NCBI GenBank assembly: GCA_003278815.1 | Contig: QCDB01000001.1 | Coordinates: 188,001 to 252,000 of the forward strand | Length of the DNA: 64,000 bases | Direction of reading: 5' to 3' | Source: SAR86 cluster bacterium AG-349-I13 | GTDB lineage: Bacteria > Pseudomonadota > Gammaproteobacteria > Magnimaribacterales > TMED112 | Shown: positions 9,265 through 18,346 of the stretch, one piece after another | How positions within the stretch are numbered: the first letter of the stretch is position 1 | How the letters are laid out: each line of letters begins with the position of its first letter | Notes under the pieces: generated by a model | The model's input: only the letters and a program-made list of their open reading frames with translations | The model's database searches: none | What the model was told of the DNA's origin: nothing | Position numbers and translations under genes: made by a program

Positions 9265-10203
9265 ATGAATAAATCTGTATTTTTTATACCTTTATCGTTA
9301 GTTGGTCTATTTTTTACTGTTTATATCCTGCTGGCTTCTACAACAAATTTTTTGTCTGTTGAGCCTGGTTATGCAATAGGCGAAGTTTCTAGATGGTGTG
9401 AAAGAATTAGTGGAGGTTATTTTAGGGAGCCTGCTAACGCTTTAAGTAATCTCGGGTTTATTTTTACAGGCTTATTAATGTTTTGGATCTTAGCTAATGA
9501 AAAGAAGATTAAAGGTAGTAGATTTCATGGACCAACAATTACTGCATTGACATACGCAACTGCGGCAGTTTGGTTGGGCCCAGGGTCATTGCTAATGCAT
9601 GGGACTCATACTGCTTGGGGGCAATGGGCAGACTGGTTAAGCATGATAATGTGGATTTCAATTCCATGGCTAGTGAACATTTTTACTATTAAAAATTGGG
9701 AAGAATCTCTATTTCTCAAAACTTACCTTTTTATTGTTGGTATATATGGAATTTTAAGTTGGTTTTTAGGAACAGGCCTAGGCGTAAATTTTAATTTTTG
9801 GTTCTTATCAATTGCGCTCTGGGTGATAACAGAAGTTTTACAATCTTTTTATAGCCCAACAGTCAGATACCTCTCAGGTTTTGTTGGTGTAGCAGTAATG
9901 GCAATATTTGGTATTTTTCCTAATGAAATAATACAAGAGCTAAACAAATATTGGTGGATAGTTTTATTCTGGATCCCAGCCTTCTTTATTAATCAAAAGC
10001 ATCAATCGAATAAGAGATATTTTCCATGGTATTGGTTAGGTATAGCCTTCTATATGACGGCTTTTGCAATATGGTTGCAAGGTTACCCTAGTCAACCTTT
10101 ATGTAGTCCTGACTCACTTATTCAGCCTCATGCAATTTGGCATATTCTCAGTTCTTGTGCCACCCTATCTTTTTTCTTTTTCTTTCGGACAGCAAGAAGT
10201 TAA
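9265..10203 (+). CDS. CREST/alkaline-ceramidase-like integral membrane hydrolase
   Basis: 312 residues with seven or more membrane helices. Features typical of the alkaline ceramidase/CREST superfamily: an early WCERISGGYFREPANALSNLGF block, GPGSLLMHGTHTAWGQWADWLSM in the middle (His and Asp metal ligands), and QPHAIWHILSSCA at the C-terminal end (two more His). Characterised relatives are zinc-dependent intramembrane amidases acting on ceramides. No sphingolipid synthesis genes are seen here, so the amide substrate in this organism is inference only. It abuts the nitroreductase gene and precedes a sterol-desaturase-like gene by 18 bases. Confidence 0.75.
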   Translation: MNKSVFFIPLSLVGLFFTVYILLASTTNFLSVEPGYAIGEVSRWCERISGGYFREPANALSNLGFIFTGLLMFWILANEKKIKGSRFHGPTITALTYATAAVWLGPGSLLMHGTHTAWGQWADWLSMIMWISIPWLVNIFTIKNWEESLFLKTYLFIVGIYGILSWFLGTGLGVNFNFWFLSIALWVITEVLQSFYSPTVRYLSGFVGVAVMAIFGIFPNEIIQELNKYWWIVLFWIPAFFINQKHQSNKRYFPWYWLGIAFYMTAFAIWLQGYPSQPLCSPDSLIQPHAIWHILSSCATLSFFFFFRTARS

Positions 10204-10221
10204 ATCTATTAAAATAAAAAG

Positions 10222-11064
10222 ATGACAGATTTAACTGTTACACAAACTCTTGCCATTGGCTTGCCCATAGCTTTTTTCGTAATTTTTTTAGAAGCAGTGT
10301 TTTCTGCCTGGCAAAAAAAGGATTATTACAAAACATCAGACACCCTTTGTACTCTTGGTTTATTGATTGGAAATATGGTGGTTGTTTTAGCTACAAAAGG
10401 ACTAACTTTAGCTTTGCATATTTATCTCTATCAGTTCAAAGTCTTTGATGTTGCAACCATGGTTCCTATCTGGATGATGTGGCTATTAGCCTTCATTTTG
10501 ATAGATCTAGTTTTTTATATTTACCATAGACTATCTCACAGAGTGAGATTTCTATGGGCTATTCATATGAGTCATCATTCAAGCCAAGAAATGAATTTTG
10601 CTGTTTCTTTTAGACAAGCTTGGCTTGGACCAATCTCCAAAGTCCCTTTCTTTATGATTTTGCCCTTAATTGGGCTGGATCCGACTATAGTTGCAGTTGC
10701 AGGCTCAATGAGCACACTATGGGGAATAGTCGGTCACACTCAGATAATTAACAAATTAGGACCATTAGAAGCCTTCTTAAATACCCCATCACACCACAGA
10801 GTACATCATGGTGCAAATAAGCAATACATTGATAAAAATTATGGTAACTTACTAATTATTTGGGACAAAATATTTGGTACATTTGAGCCAGAGCATGAGA
10901 AGGTTGAATATGGATTAGTTAACAACGTAAATACCTTTAATCCAGTAAAGATTACCTTCATGGCTTGGCAAGAGATATTCTCTGACATAAAAAAATCTCA
11001 AAATTTGAAAGAGGCACTAAATTGTTTTTTTGGGCCACCAAAAACAAAAATTAAAGAGATATGA
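10222..11064 (+). CDS. Sterol desaturase / fatty acid hydroxylase family membrane di-iron enzyme
   Basis: 280 residues with four or more membrane helices. The histidine clusters that bind the di-iron centre are clear: HRLSH (102-106), HMSHH (115-119) and a later SHHRVHH, all on the cytoplasmic side in this family. These proteins insert oxygen or a double bond into a lipid chain; TMEM195-like members cleave ether lipids. TAAAAT at 10210-10215 lies exactly 6 bases before the ATG, which may be a -10 box for a leaderless message. It overlaps the next gene by 4 bases (ATGA). Confidence 0.88.
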   Translation: MTDLTVTQTLAIGLPIAFFVIFLEAVFSAWQKKDYYKTSDTLCTLGLLIGNMVVVLATKGLTLALHIYLYQFKVFDVATMVPIWMMWLLAFILIDLVFYIYHRLSHRVRFLWAIHMSHHSSQEMNFAVSFRQAWLGPISKVPFFMILPLIGLDPTIVAVAGSMSTLWGIVGHTQIINKLGPLEAFLNTPSHHRVHHGANKQYIDKNYGNLLIIWDKIFGTFEPEHEKVEYGLVNNVNTFNPVKITFMAWQEIFSDIKKSQNLKEALNCFFGPPKTKIKEI

Positions 11065-11354
11065 ATAAAACAGCCATATACTTTGCCTATTTTTGTATTT
11101 ATACAACCCCAATACAGTTATTTGTCTTGGGATGGATAAGTTTAATTTTGTTTCAAACAGATAATTCAATTTTGGGTTACTCAACGAAAGCATTTCTAGC
11201 CGAAAATCTGAAATTTTTCCACGATTGGATTTATTCTTGGTTTTGGAATGCTTATTTAGATTTTTGGTATCAGTTTCCTGCTTTAATTATGACTGTATTA
11301 AAAACTGTGCTATCAACTTGGCTTGGTTTTTGGCTGCTAAAAAAATTCAAATGA
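11061..11354 (+). CDS. Small membrane protein of unknown function
   Basis: 97 residues with two to three hydrophobic segments: one at about 8-32, a Trp/Tyr/Phe-rich stretch around 50-72 (FFHDWIYSWFWNAYLDFWYQF) and a final helix ending WLLKKFK. I do not recognise a family. ATGA overlaps on both sides (with the desaturase-like gene at 11061 and the lipase gene at 11351) strongly suggest that it is translated with them. The aromatic belt would suit a protein at the membrane interface, perhaps an accessory subunit of the lipid enzyme upstream; that is inference. Confidence 0.65.
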   Translation: MNKTAIYFAYFCIYTTPIQLFVLGWISLILFQTDNSILGYSTKAFLAENLKFFHDWIYSWFWNAYLDFWYQFPALIMTVLKTVLSTWLGFWLLKKFK

Positions 11355-12076
11355 TTATTAGACTACTAATTACTGTGTTCCTGGGTTTAAATTTATACTG
11401 TGCTGATTTAACTACCATTTCACAGTCATATAAAAAAGATGGTCCCTTTATTGCGGGAGAAAATCTTACTAACCTAAAACCAGGTATGCACTTTCTTGAA
11501 AATGTTGATGAGCAACAAACAGAATTAGTAATTGCAGTTCATGGCTGGCAAACAAAAGGTTTTGAATGGGTATATCCATTAATAAATCTAAATAAAGAAA
11601 CTAATAGGGTTTCATTCTTTAGGTGGAAAACGAACGGATGTCCTAATAAAGCTACGAAAGAATTATTTAATATTATTCAAAACGAAATTAATAATTATTC
11701 AAAAATTTCTCTCATAGGACATAGTTATGGTGGAATAGTATTAGCAAAGTTACTTGAAAAAGATTACTCCAAAAATATTGAATTTCATATTGTTGCATCA
11801 GGGATCTCTGGAGATCCAAGGTTAAATTCTTTTTGTGGATATAGGCCACCAAAACAAACTGGCAAAAACGTTGTCGCATATCAATGGATGACGCAAAAAC
11901 ATCTTGATGGATCTTTTAAAGATTTAGAAAAGGATACACAAATACAAAAAATAGAAGGAGTTTCTGCAGTAAGGTTGCCAGAGATATATAAAGATAATAC
12001 ATTAACACACAACTGGTCTGTAAGTTGGCTGGTAGATTTTTTAAACACAAACGAAGATGCTTCCAAAAATTCTTGA
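11351..12076 (+). CDS. Exported alpha/beta-hydrolase (lipase/esterase-like)
   Basis: 241 residues from the ATG at 11351, which gives a signal-peptide-like N-terminus (MIIRLLITVFLGLNLYCAD) and an ATGA overlap with the gene before. Longer in-frame starts would run through that gene. The fold is an alpha/beta-hydrolase: oxyanion strand IAVHGWQTKG (62-70) and nucleophile elbow GHSYGG (Ser125). The acid is uncertain, and the catalytic His is probably the one in THNW near the C-terminus. The cleavage site is unclear, and a Cys just before it is not a proper lipobox. It lies with lipid-modifying genes, which fits a periplasmic esterase. It overlaps the next gene by 20 bases. Confidence 0.75.
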   Translation: MIIRLLITVFLGLNLYCADLTTISQSYKKDGPFIAGENLTNLKPGMHFLENVDEQQTELVIAVHGWQTKGFEWVYPLINLNKETNRVSFFRWKTNGCPNKATKELFNIIQNEINNYSKISLIGHSYGGIVLAKLLEKDYSKNIEFHIVASGISGDPRLNSFCGYRPPKQTGKNVVAYQWMTQKHLDGSFKDLEKDTQIQKIEGVSAVRLPEIYKDNTLTHNWSVSWLVDFLNTNEDASKNS

Positions 12077-13031
12077 AAACAATTTATCGGTGCCTGTAGT
12101 AGGTGCGCCGCTTTTTATCATTTCGCGCCCCCAATTAGTTATTGCTCAATGTAAAGCAGGTATAGTTGGTTCATTCCCTGCGCTTAATGCTAGGCCTCAG
12201 GAACTTTTATCAGACTGGATTACGCAAATAAAAGATGAACTAGGACAATTCAAAGAAGACAATCCTGACAAACCAGTTGCTCCATTTGCAGTTAATCAAA
12301 TTTGTCATTTATCGAATGATAGGCTTTTTAAAGATGTTGAAACTTGTGTGAAACATGAAGCTCCAATAATAATTACGTCTTTAAGGCCACCTGAAGATTT
12401 AGTAAAAGCTATTCATTCATATGGTGGTTTGGTTTTTCATGACGTTATTAGTACAAGGCATGCACAAAAAGCAGTTGAGCAAGGAGTGGATGGTCTGATT
12501 CTGGTTTGTGCAGGTGCTGGAGGTCATGCTGGCGCTTTGTCACCTTTTGCATTACTCAGAGAAACACGAGAATGGTACGACGGAACAATATTGCTTTCTG
12601 GTTCAATTTCTGACGGCTTTTCAGTTGCAAGTGCAATTGCTATGGGTGCTGATCTGGCCTACATAGGGACAAGATTTATAGCTACACAAGAGTCTGAAGC
12701 CGATGATGACTACAAAAATATGTTGATTGAATCGGCTGCAAAAGATGTTGTCTATACTAATTATTTTAGTGGGGTTCATGGAAATTATTTAAGCCCATCA
12801 GTGCAAAGAGCTGGCATGGACCCTCAGAATTTACCTGAAGCAGATAAAACAAAAATGAATTTTAACTCAGGTGGTAATGCATCTGCCAAAGTTTGGAAAG
12901 ACATTTATGGTTCTGGACAAGGCATTAATTCAATTAAAGATTCACCTAAAGTAGAAGATTTAGTTGGTAAAATGAAGGCTGAATTTCAACAAGCTAAAAG
13001 CGAATTTAGTACAAAATCTAATTATTACTAA
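12057..13031 (+). CDS. Nitronate monooxygenase (2-nitropropane dioxygenase family)
   Basis: 324 residues, FMN-dependent TIM barrel. The opening VPVVGAPLFIISRPQLVIAQCKAGIVGSFP (split across residues 12-40), the glycine loop VCAGAGGHAG (about 155-164) and LLSGSISDG then AIAMGADLAYIGTRF (FMN phosphate site) match the family. Members oxidise alkyl nitronates with O2; many bacterial homologues have unknown true substrates. The ATG at 12057 lies inside the lipase gene. It is the last of the tight group; a 32-base gap follows. Confidence 0.92.
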   Translation: MLPKILENNLSVPVVGAPLFIISRPQLVIAQCKAGIVGSFPALNARPQELLSDWITQIKDELGQFKEDNPDKPVAPFAVNQICHLSNDRLFKDVETCVKHEAPIIITSLRPPEDLVKAIHSYGGLVFHDVISTRHAQKAVEQGVDGLILVCAGAGGHAGALSPFALLRETREWYDGTILLSGSISDGFSVASAIAMGADLAYIGTRFIATQESEADDDYKNMLIESAAKDVVYTNYFSGVHGNYLSPSVQRAGMDPQNLPEADKTKMNFNSGGNASAKVWKDIYGSGQGINSIKDSPKVEDLVGKMKAEFQQAKSEFSTKSNYY

Positions 13032-13063
13032 AAAAATTTTCAGCCATAAAGTATAATAATTCT

Positions 13064-13864
13064 GTGGAAATAGCTGGTTTTATAATTTCAATTTTTGCCC
13101 TTGTGATAGGGATCTTAGCGCTCGTATTATCTATGAGAGCTCTTTATATAATCGGTGTAAATGCTGGATTAGATAAGCAATTTGATCCTCAAGCGAAGAC
13201 TGTGCCAGCTCCAAGCGAAGTGAAAATAGAAACTAAAAAAGATTTTAAAAAACCAATAAGAGTTGAAGGCAATAAGATTATTTACAACGACGATCCTTTT
13301 ATTTATGTAATTGAAGACTTCATCTCTGATGAGGAGTGTGATCACTTTGTTACTGCCTCTGATTCGAAGTTAGAGAGAGCTAAAACAATTGGTGGTAAAG
13401 ACGGGATTTATCATGAAAACAGAACAGGAAGTAATTGTTGGTTGCCCCACAGTCACTCGATAACCACAAAGGAAGTTGGTCAAAGAATTGCAGACTTGAT
13501 AGGTTATCCTTTAAAAAATGCTGAGTCTTATCAAATAGTTTATTACACAGGTGGAACTCAATATAACGATCATCATGATGCGTTTAATGATGAAACAGAA
13601 GAAGGCAGGAAGCATCTAAAAAGGGGCGGCCAAAGAATATATACAGCTATTGCCTATTTGAATGATGTCGAAGAAGGTGGTGCTACTGAATTCAGGGATT
13701 TAAACATTTCTGTCGCACCTAAAAAAGGATCAATACTGGTTTGGAAAAATGTTTTACCTGGAACAACAAAAGTTCATCCATTGTCTTTGCACGCAGGAAG
13801 GCCTGTCACTGGAGGTGAAAAATATGCCTTCAATCTTTGGTTCAGGGAAAATAAGTTTGTCTAA
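13064..13864 (+). CDS. Membrane-anchored prolyl-4-hydroxylase-like 2-oxoglutarate/Fe(II) dioxygenase
   Basis: 266 residues from a GTG. An N-terminal helix (residues 3-30) precedes a P4Hc catalytic domain at about 75-266. The iron triad is HxD at His170/Asp172 and His243 (HAGRPV); Lys253 (GEKYAFNLWF) would bind the 2-oxoglutarate carboxylate. The domain resembles eukaryotic collagen and viral prolyl hydroxylases; bacterial targets are mostly unknown. The GTG is favoured because it keeps the membrane helix; the first ATG (residue 24) would destroy it. TATAAT at 13052-13057 sits 6 bases before the GTG, suggesting a leaderless transcript. uvrD follows after 3 bases. Confidence 0.85.
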   Translation: MEIAGFIISIFALVIGILALVLSMRALYIIGVNAGLDKQFDPQAKTVPAPSEVKIETKKDFKKPIRVEGNKIIYNDDPFIYVIEDFISDEECDHFVTASDSKLERAKTIGGKDGIYHENRTGSNCWLPHSHSITTKEVGQRIADLIGYPLKNAESYQIVYYTGGTQYNDHHDAFNDETEEGRKHLKRGGQRIYTAIAYLNDVEEGGATEFRDLNISVAPKKGSILVWKNVLPGTTKVHPLSLHAGRPVTGGEKYAFNLWFRENKFV

Positions 13865-13867
13865 TCA

Positions 13868-16039
13868 ATGGATGTATCCTATATCCTTGACGATCTCAAT
13901 GATGCTCAGCGTGAAGCAGTAACTTCAGAATCAAAAAAACTTTTAGTTTTAGCGGGTGCTGGTTCTGGAAAAACCAAGGTACTTGTTCACAGAATAGCAT
14001 GGCTAATTAAAGCTTTGTCTAATTCAACGCACAGCATTCTCTCAGTAACCTTTACAAATAAAGCTGCTAACGAGATGACAGGAAGAATAGAACAAATCTT
14101 GGATCAGCCAATTCCTGAAATGTGGTGTGGGACCTTCCATTCAATCTCTAACAGGTTGCTAAGAAGACATTACAAGGAAGCAGGACTAGAGAAAGACTTT
14201 AGTATTCTTGATAGTGATGATCAGTTACGAGTGATTAAGAGAAACTTAAAAGAATTAGATATTGACGAAGACCAATGGCCTCCTGAAAAAGTGAGATGGC
14301 AAATTAACAATTGGAAAGATGAAGCATTAAGACCAAAGGATGTAGATGATAAAGGTGACTTTAACCTTGAAACACTTAAAAAAATATACACTCACTATGA
14401 AAGCTATATGCAAAGGGAAAATTTAATAGATTTCGCTGAGCTGATTCTAAGATCATATGAATTGATTAGAGATAATCCAAAGGTCAAAGAGCTATATGGG
14501 AATAAATTCAAAAATATTTTGATCGACGAATTTCAAGATACAAATGAGATTCAATTTAAATGGATAAAAAACTTAACTGGGATTAATACGACCGTTACTG
14601 CAGTTGGTGATGACGATCAATCTATTTATGGATGGAGAGGAGCAAAAATCGAGAATATAAATAAGTTTTCTAAAGAAAAAGAGACTTCAATTGTAAGGCT
14701 TGAACAAAATTACCGATCAACTCAAAAGATTTTAAATGCTGCAAATGCTGTCATTGGCAAAAACTCTAACAGACTAGGGAAAAAACTTTGGACTGAAGGG
14801 AATGAAGGTGAAAGCATCGAAGTTTACGAAGCCTATAACGAGCAAGAGGAAGCTAATTATGTTGCAGAGAATGTACATAAGATATTTTCTGGTGGAGACT
14901 ACTATAAAGACATAGCAGTTCTGTACAGATCAAATGCACAGTCTCGAACTATTGAAGAGTATTTGCTGAGACAAAACTTACCTTATGTTATTTACGGTGG
15001 CGTAAGATTTTATGAAAGGCTTGAGATTAAGAATGTTATAGCCTACTTGAGATTAATAGTTAATAGAAATGATAATACTGCTTTCGAGCGTTCTGTAGGT
15101 GCGCCTACAAGAGGAATAGGTGAGAAAACCCTTGAATTAATTAGAGCCTACTCTCAAGAAAATAATTTATCTCTATTTCAATCATGCAAGGGATTAGTAA
15201 AACATGGAGGGTTAAAAGGCAAGGCAGCAAAATCATTGGATTCGTTTTGTGAGTTCATAGAAACGTGTGCTGAAACAATACATGAATTGCCTTCAGATGA
15301 GTTTGTTGAAAAAGTAATTAACCAAAGCGGCTTGATTGAACATCATATGAAGGAAAAAGGAGAAAAGGGCCGAATGAGGATTGAGAATATTAACGAATTA
15401 ATTTCTGCAGTAAAGTCTTTCGAAATATTAAATAAAAATGAAGATTTATCTGAGTATGATTCTTTTATTGCAGCCTTTTTAAGTTCAGTCTCGCTTGATA
15501 TGGGAGAGACACAAGCATCAAAAACAGATGACGCTGTTCAATTAATGACGATGCATTCTGCCAAAGGTTTGGAGTATAAGTATGTTTTTCTGGTAGGCAT
15601 GGAAGAGTCACTGTTTCCTCATTCAAGATCAATGGATAACATTAATGAACTCGAAGAAGAGCGACGTTTGTGTTACGTCGGCATTACAAGAGCAAGAAAT
15701 AAACTATTTTTAACATATACGGAATTTAGACGACTTTATGGGCAAGATTCTTATAATCCACCATCAAGATTCATTAACGAAATTCCTCAAGAATGTTTAG
15801 AATTTGTTAGGCCTAAACAGACTTATAAAAATTCATTTTATGGATCAGTTGTTTCGGAAAAATTAAACCAAGACGGCAATGAGTACGGTCTTGGCGATAG
15901 GGTTATGCATAATAGCTTTGGAGAGGGTGTCATTCTAAGCATTGAAGGTCAAGGAGATTCAGCTCGTATACAAATTCATTTTGATAATGTTGGAACCAAA
16001 TGGCTGGTTATGTCATACGCCAATCTAGAAAAATTATGA
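13868..16039 (+). CDS. uvrD: DNA helicase II, UvrD/PcrA/Rep family
   Basis: 723 residues, full length. It is a superfamily 1A 3'-5' helicase for nucleotide excision and mismatch repair. Walker A AGAGSGKTKVL lies at about 29-39, motif II as DEFQDTN, motif III GDDDQSIYGWRGA, motif IV LEQNYRST, motif V MTMHSAKGLEY and motif VI YVGITRARNKL. The C-terminal Tudor-like segment (GLGDRVMHNSFGEGVILSIEG to YANLEKL) is the UvrD/PcrA feature that Rep lacks in this form. The stop overlaps the lipB ATG (ATGA). Confidence 0.95.
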   Translation: MDVSYILDDLNDAQREAVTSESKKLLVLAGAGSGKTKVLVHRIAWLIKALSNSTHSILSVTFTNKAANEMTGRIEQILDQPIPEMWCGTFHSISNRLLRRHYKEAGLEKDFSILDSDDQLRVIKRNLKELDIDEDQWPPEKVRWQINNWKDEALRPKDVDDKGDFNLETLKKIYTHYESYMQRENLIDFAELILRSYELIRDNPKVKELYGNKFKNILIDEFQDTNEIQFKWIKNLTGINTTVTAVGDDDQSIYGWRGAKIENINKFSKEKETSIVRLEQNYRSTQKILNAANAVIGKNSNRLGKKLWTEGNEGESIEVYEAYNEQEEANYVAENVHKIFSGGDYYKDIAVLYRSNAQSRTIEEYLLRQNLPYVIYGGVRFYERLEIKNVIAYLRLIVNRNDNTAFERSVGAPTRGIGEKTLELIRAYSQENNLSLFQSCKGLVKHGGLKGKAAKSLDSFCEFIETCAETIHELPSDEFVEKVINQSGLIEHHMKEKGEKGRMRIENINELISAVKSFEILNKNEDLSEYDSFIAAFLSSVSLDMGETQASKTDDAVQLMTMHSAKGLEYKYVFLVGMEESLFPHSRSMDNINELEEERRLCYVGITRARNKLFLTYTEFRRLYGQDSYNPPSRFINEIPQECLEFVRPKQTYKNSFYGSVVSEKLNQDGNEYGLGDRVMHNSFGEGVILSIEGQGDSARIQIHFDNVGTKWLVMSYANLEKL

Positions 16040-16635
16040 CCGATATTAAATTTAAGGAACTCGGTGTGGTTGAATACATAGAAACATATGATGCTATGAT
16101 GGAGTTAATTGCATCTCAACCCAGTTTTCATTCAATTTGGTCACTTGAACATTTTCCTGTATTCACTATTGGTATAAGTGAAAAGGAAATAATTGAAGAT
16201 AAATCAAAGTCACCACCTTTCATTAAGACAGACAGAGGAGGCAAAGTAACCTTTCATGCTCCAGGCCAAATGGTAATTTATTTTATTTTAAATATGAAGA
16301 AACTACCGTTCCCTCCAACAGAACTCACAAAAAAAATCTTAGAAACTACATCACAGGCTCTAGCACCCTATGATTTAAAACACAATATCAGTGCACGTGA
16401 TCCTGGGATATTCATTGATAGTGAAAAAGTAGCCTCTATTGGGATGCGAATTAAAAAAAATTATTCGTATCATGGGCTAAGCATCAATATAAATACAGAT
16501 TTAGACAAGTTTAATTCAATAAAACCTTGCGGATTAGACGTTCAGGCTTGTAATCTTAAAGATTATATAAATATTAATGTTGATAAATTTAAAAAAGAAC
16601 TTTTAAAAAATTTTCAACACATGCTATCCAAATGA
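16036..16635 (+). CDS. lipB: Lipoyl(octanoyl) transferase
   Basis: 199 residues from the ATG at 16036, which overlaps the uvrD stop; the longer in-frame start at 16000 lies inside uvrD. LipB moves octanoate from acyl carrier protein to lipoyl domains of 2-oxoacid dehydrogenases and GcvH. Visible: the motif RGGKVTFHAPGQ (about 67-78), the conserved Lys in EKVASIGMRIKKN, and the acyl-thioester Cys in KPCGLDVQ (about 157). It is followed by lipA with an ATGA overlap, the usual pairing for de novo lipoate synthesis. Confidence 0.95.
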   Translation: MTDIKFKELGVVEYIETYDAMMELIASQPSFHSIWSLEHFPVFTIGISEKEIIEDKSKSPPFIKTDRGGKVTFHAPGQMVIYFILNMKKLPFPPTELTKKILETTSQALAPYDLKHNISARDPGIFIDSEKVASIGMRIKKNYSYHGLSININTDLDKFNSIKPCGLDVQACNLKDYININVDKFKKELLKNFQHMLSK

Positions 16636-17606
16636 AAGATTTAATTCCAACAGTCAAAATCACAAATTTTGCCGGTGTAAGTTCAATAAAAGACGGCATG
16701 AAGAGTAACGCATACTCAAAAATTGAAAGAGAGAAAAAACCAAGCTGGATAAGGATGACTGCTAACCAGGTAAATCAAAATTACAGTTTAATAAAAAATA
16801 AAGTCAAAAATTTAAACCTTAGTACGGTTTGTGAGGAGGCCAAGTGTCCAAATTTATCAGAATGTTGGTCAAGAGGCACCGCTACTTTTATGCTTATGGG
16901 CGATACTTGTACAAGGGCGTGTCAATTTTGTTCTGTTAATACTGGAAATCCAAATGGGTGGCTAGATAAAGATGAACCCAGAAAGATTGCAGAAACTATA
17001 TCTTTAATGAGTCTGAAGTATATTGTTCTTACTTGTGTTAATAGAGATGACATTCCAGATGGAGGCGCGCAACATTTTGCTAGTACTGTCGAGGCTATTA
17101 AAGAACTTAGCCCCCAAACAGAAGTTGAAGTATTAACATCCGATTTCAATGGTGCCTATGATTCAATTGAGACAGTTGTGAATTCACCAATTAAAGTTTT
17201 TGCACAAAATATAGAAACCGTTGAAAGATTAACTCACCCCATTAGAGACCCAAGGGCTGGATATTCAAAAACATTGGATGTTTTAAAAACTGCAAAGGAA
17301 ATCAATCCTAACATGATCACCAAGTCCAGTATTATTTTGGGTTTGGGTGAAACAGAAGATGAAATTTACCAAACTTTTGAAGATTTAAGAAAACATAATG
17401 TTGATATTGTTACTTTAGGACAATATTTAAGACCTACATTGAATCATTATCCAATTGATAGGTGGGTCACACCAAAAGAGTTTGATCTTTATAGAAAAGT
17501 AGGTCTAAAATATGGATTCCTTGAAGTAATCTCTAGTCCTATGGCAAGATCAAGTTATAGAGCTGAGAGAGCTTTAGATTTTAACAACGCAGGCATAAAA
17601 ATATGA
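16632..17606 (+). CDS. lipA: Lipoyl synthase (radical SAM)
   Basis: 324 residues. It inserts two sulfurs into protein-bound octanoate. Both iron-sulfur clusters are complete: the auxiliary cluster Cys67, Cys72 and Cys78 (CEEAKCPNLSEC) and the radical-SAM cluster Cys93, Cys97 and Cys100 (CTRACQFC). The C-terminal RSSYRAER motif supplies the unusual Ser ligand. It overlaps lipB and yaaA by 4 bases each, so three small products are probably coupled. Confidence 0.97.
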   Translation: MKDLIPTVKITNFAGVSSIKDGMKSNAYSKIEREKKPSWIRMTANQVNQNYSLIKNKVKNLNLSTVCEEAKCPNLSECWSRGTATFMLMGDTCTRACQFCSVNTGNPNGWLDKDEPRKIAETISLMSLKYIVLTCVNRDDIPDGGAQHFASTVEAIKELSPQTEVEVLTSDFNGAYDSIETVVNSPIKVFAQNIETVERLTHPIRDPRAGYSKTLDVLKTAKEINPNMITKSSIILGLGETEDEIYQTFEDLRKHNVDIVTLGQYLRPTLNHYPIDRWVTPKEFDLYRKVGLKYGFLEVISSPMARSSYRAERALDFNNAGIKI

Positions 17607-18346
17607 TAGTAATTTCACCAGCAAAAAGGTTATCAGAAAATATTAATGACAATACTTTAGCTTCGACTAAACCTTACTTTAAAAAAGAGGCTGATTCATT
17701 GGCAAAAGAATTAGCACTTCTGAGCTCCAAACAATTAAGTTCTTTGATGAATGTTAGTGATGGGATAGCAGAATTAAATTCGAAGAGATACAAGAACTGG
17801 AACAAAAATATAGGTTCAGAGAAAAGAGCAATTTTTCAATTTGAAGGAGATGTTTTCAAACATCTTAACGCCACAAAATTTAATGAAGCGCAAACCAATT
17901 ACATGAATAAGAACTTAAGAATACTTTCTGGTATTTACGGCTTATTGAGACCATCCGACGAAATGAGCCCATACAGACTAGAAATGGGCACAAAACATAA
18001 TTTTAATGGTTCCAAAAATCTATATGAATTTTGGGGCGATAAGATAGCAAAAAAAATCAATAATGAGCTTGGAGGCTCTTTATTATTTAATTTAGCTTCA
18101 GAAGAATACTTCTCTGCTATTTCAAAATATGTTGATACAGAGAAAACCATAAATTTTAAATTTTTATCTTTATCTGGTGGAAAGGAAAAGGTAGTAGGTG
18201 TTATAGCAAAACGTGCAAGAGGAGAGATGGCAAGATTTTTAATAGATAATCAAATTGAATCTACAGATGGAATTGAAAAATTTTCTTGTATGGGTTTCAA
18301 ATTCAAAGAATTTAATAATAACTGCTTTACTTTTGTCAGCTCTTAG
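17603..18346 (+). CDS. yaaA: Peroxide-stress protein YaaA (DUF328)
   Basis: 247 residues, normal length. The N-terminus MIVISPAKRLSE and the central block LSGIYGLLRPSDEMSPYRLEMGT are diagnostic of YaaA. In E. coli this DNA-binding protein limits intracellular iron and so Fenton damage during peroxide stress. Placement directly after lipA, an iron-sulfur enzyme, would fit an iron-homeostasis role. It overlaps the lipA stop by 4 bases and is the last gene of the plus-strand run that began at 8701. Confidence 0.93.
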   Translation: MIVISPAKRLSENINDNTLASTKPYFKKEADSLAKELALLSSKQLSSLMNVSDGIAELNSKRYKNWNKNIGSEKRAIFQFEGDVFKHLNATKFNEAQTNYMNKNLRILSGIYGLLRPSDEMSPYRLEMGTKHNFNGSKNLYEFWGDKIAKKINNELGGSLLFNLASEEYFSAISKYVDTEKTINFKFLSLSGGKEKVVGVIAKRARGEMARFLIDNQIESTDGIEKFSCMGFKFKEFNNNCFTFVSS

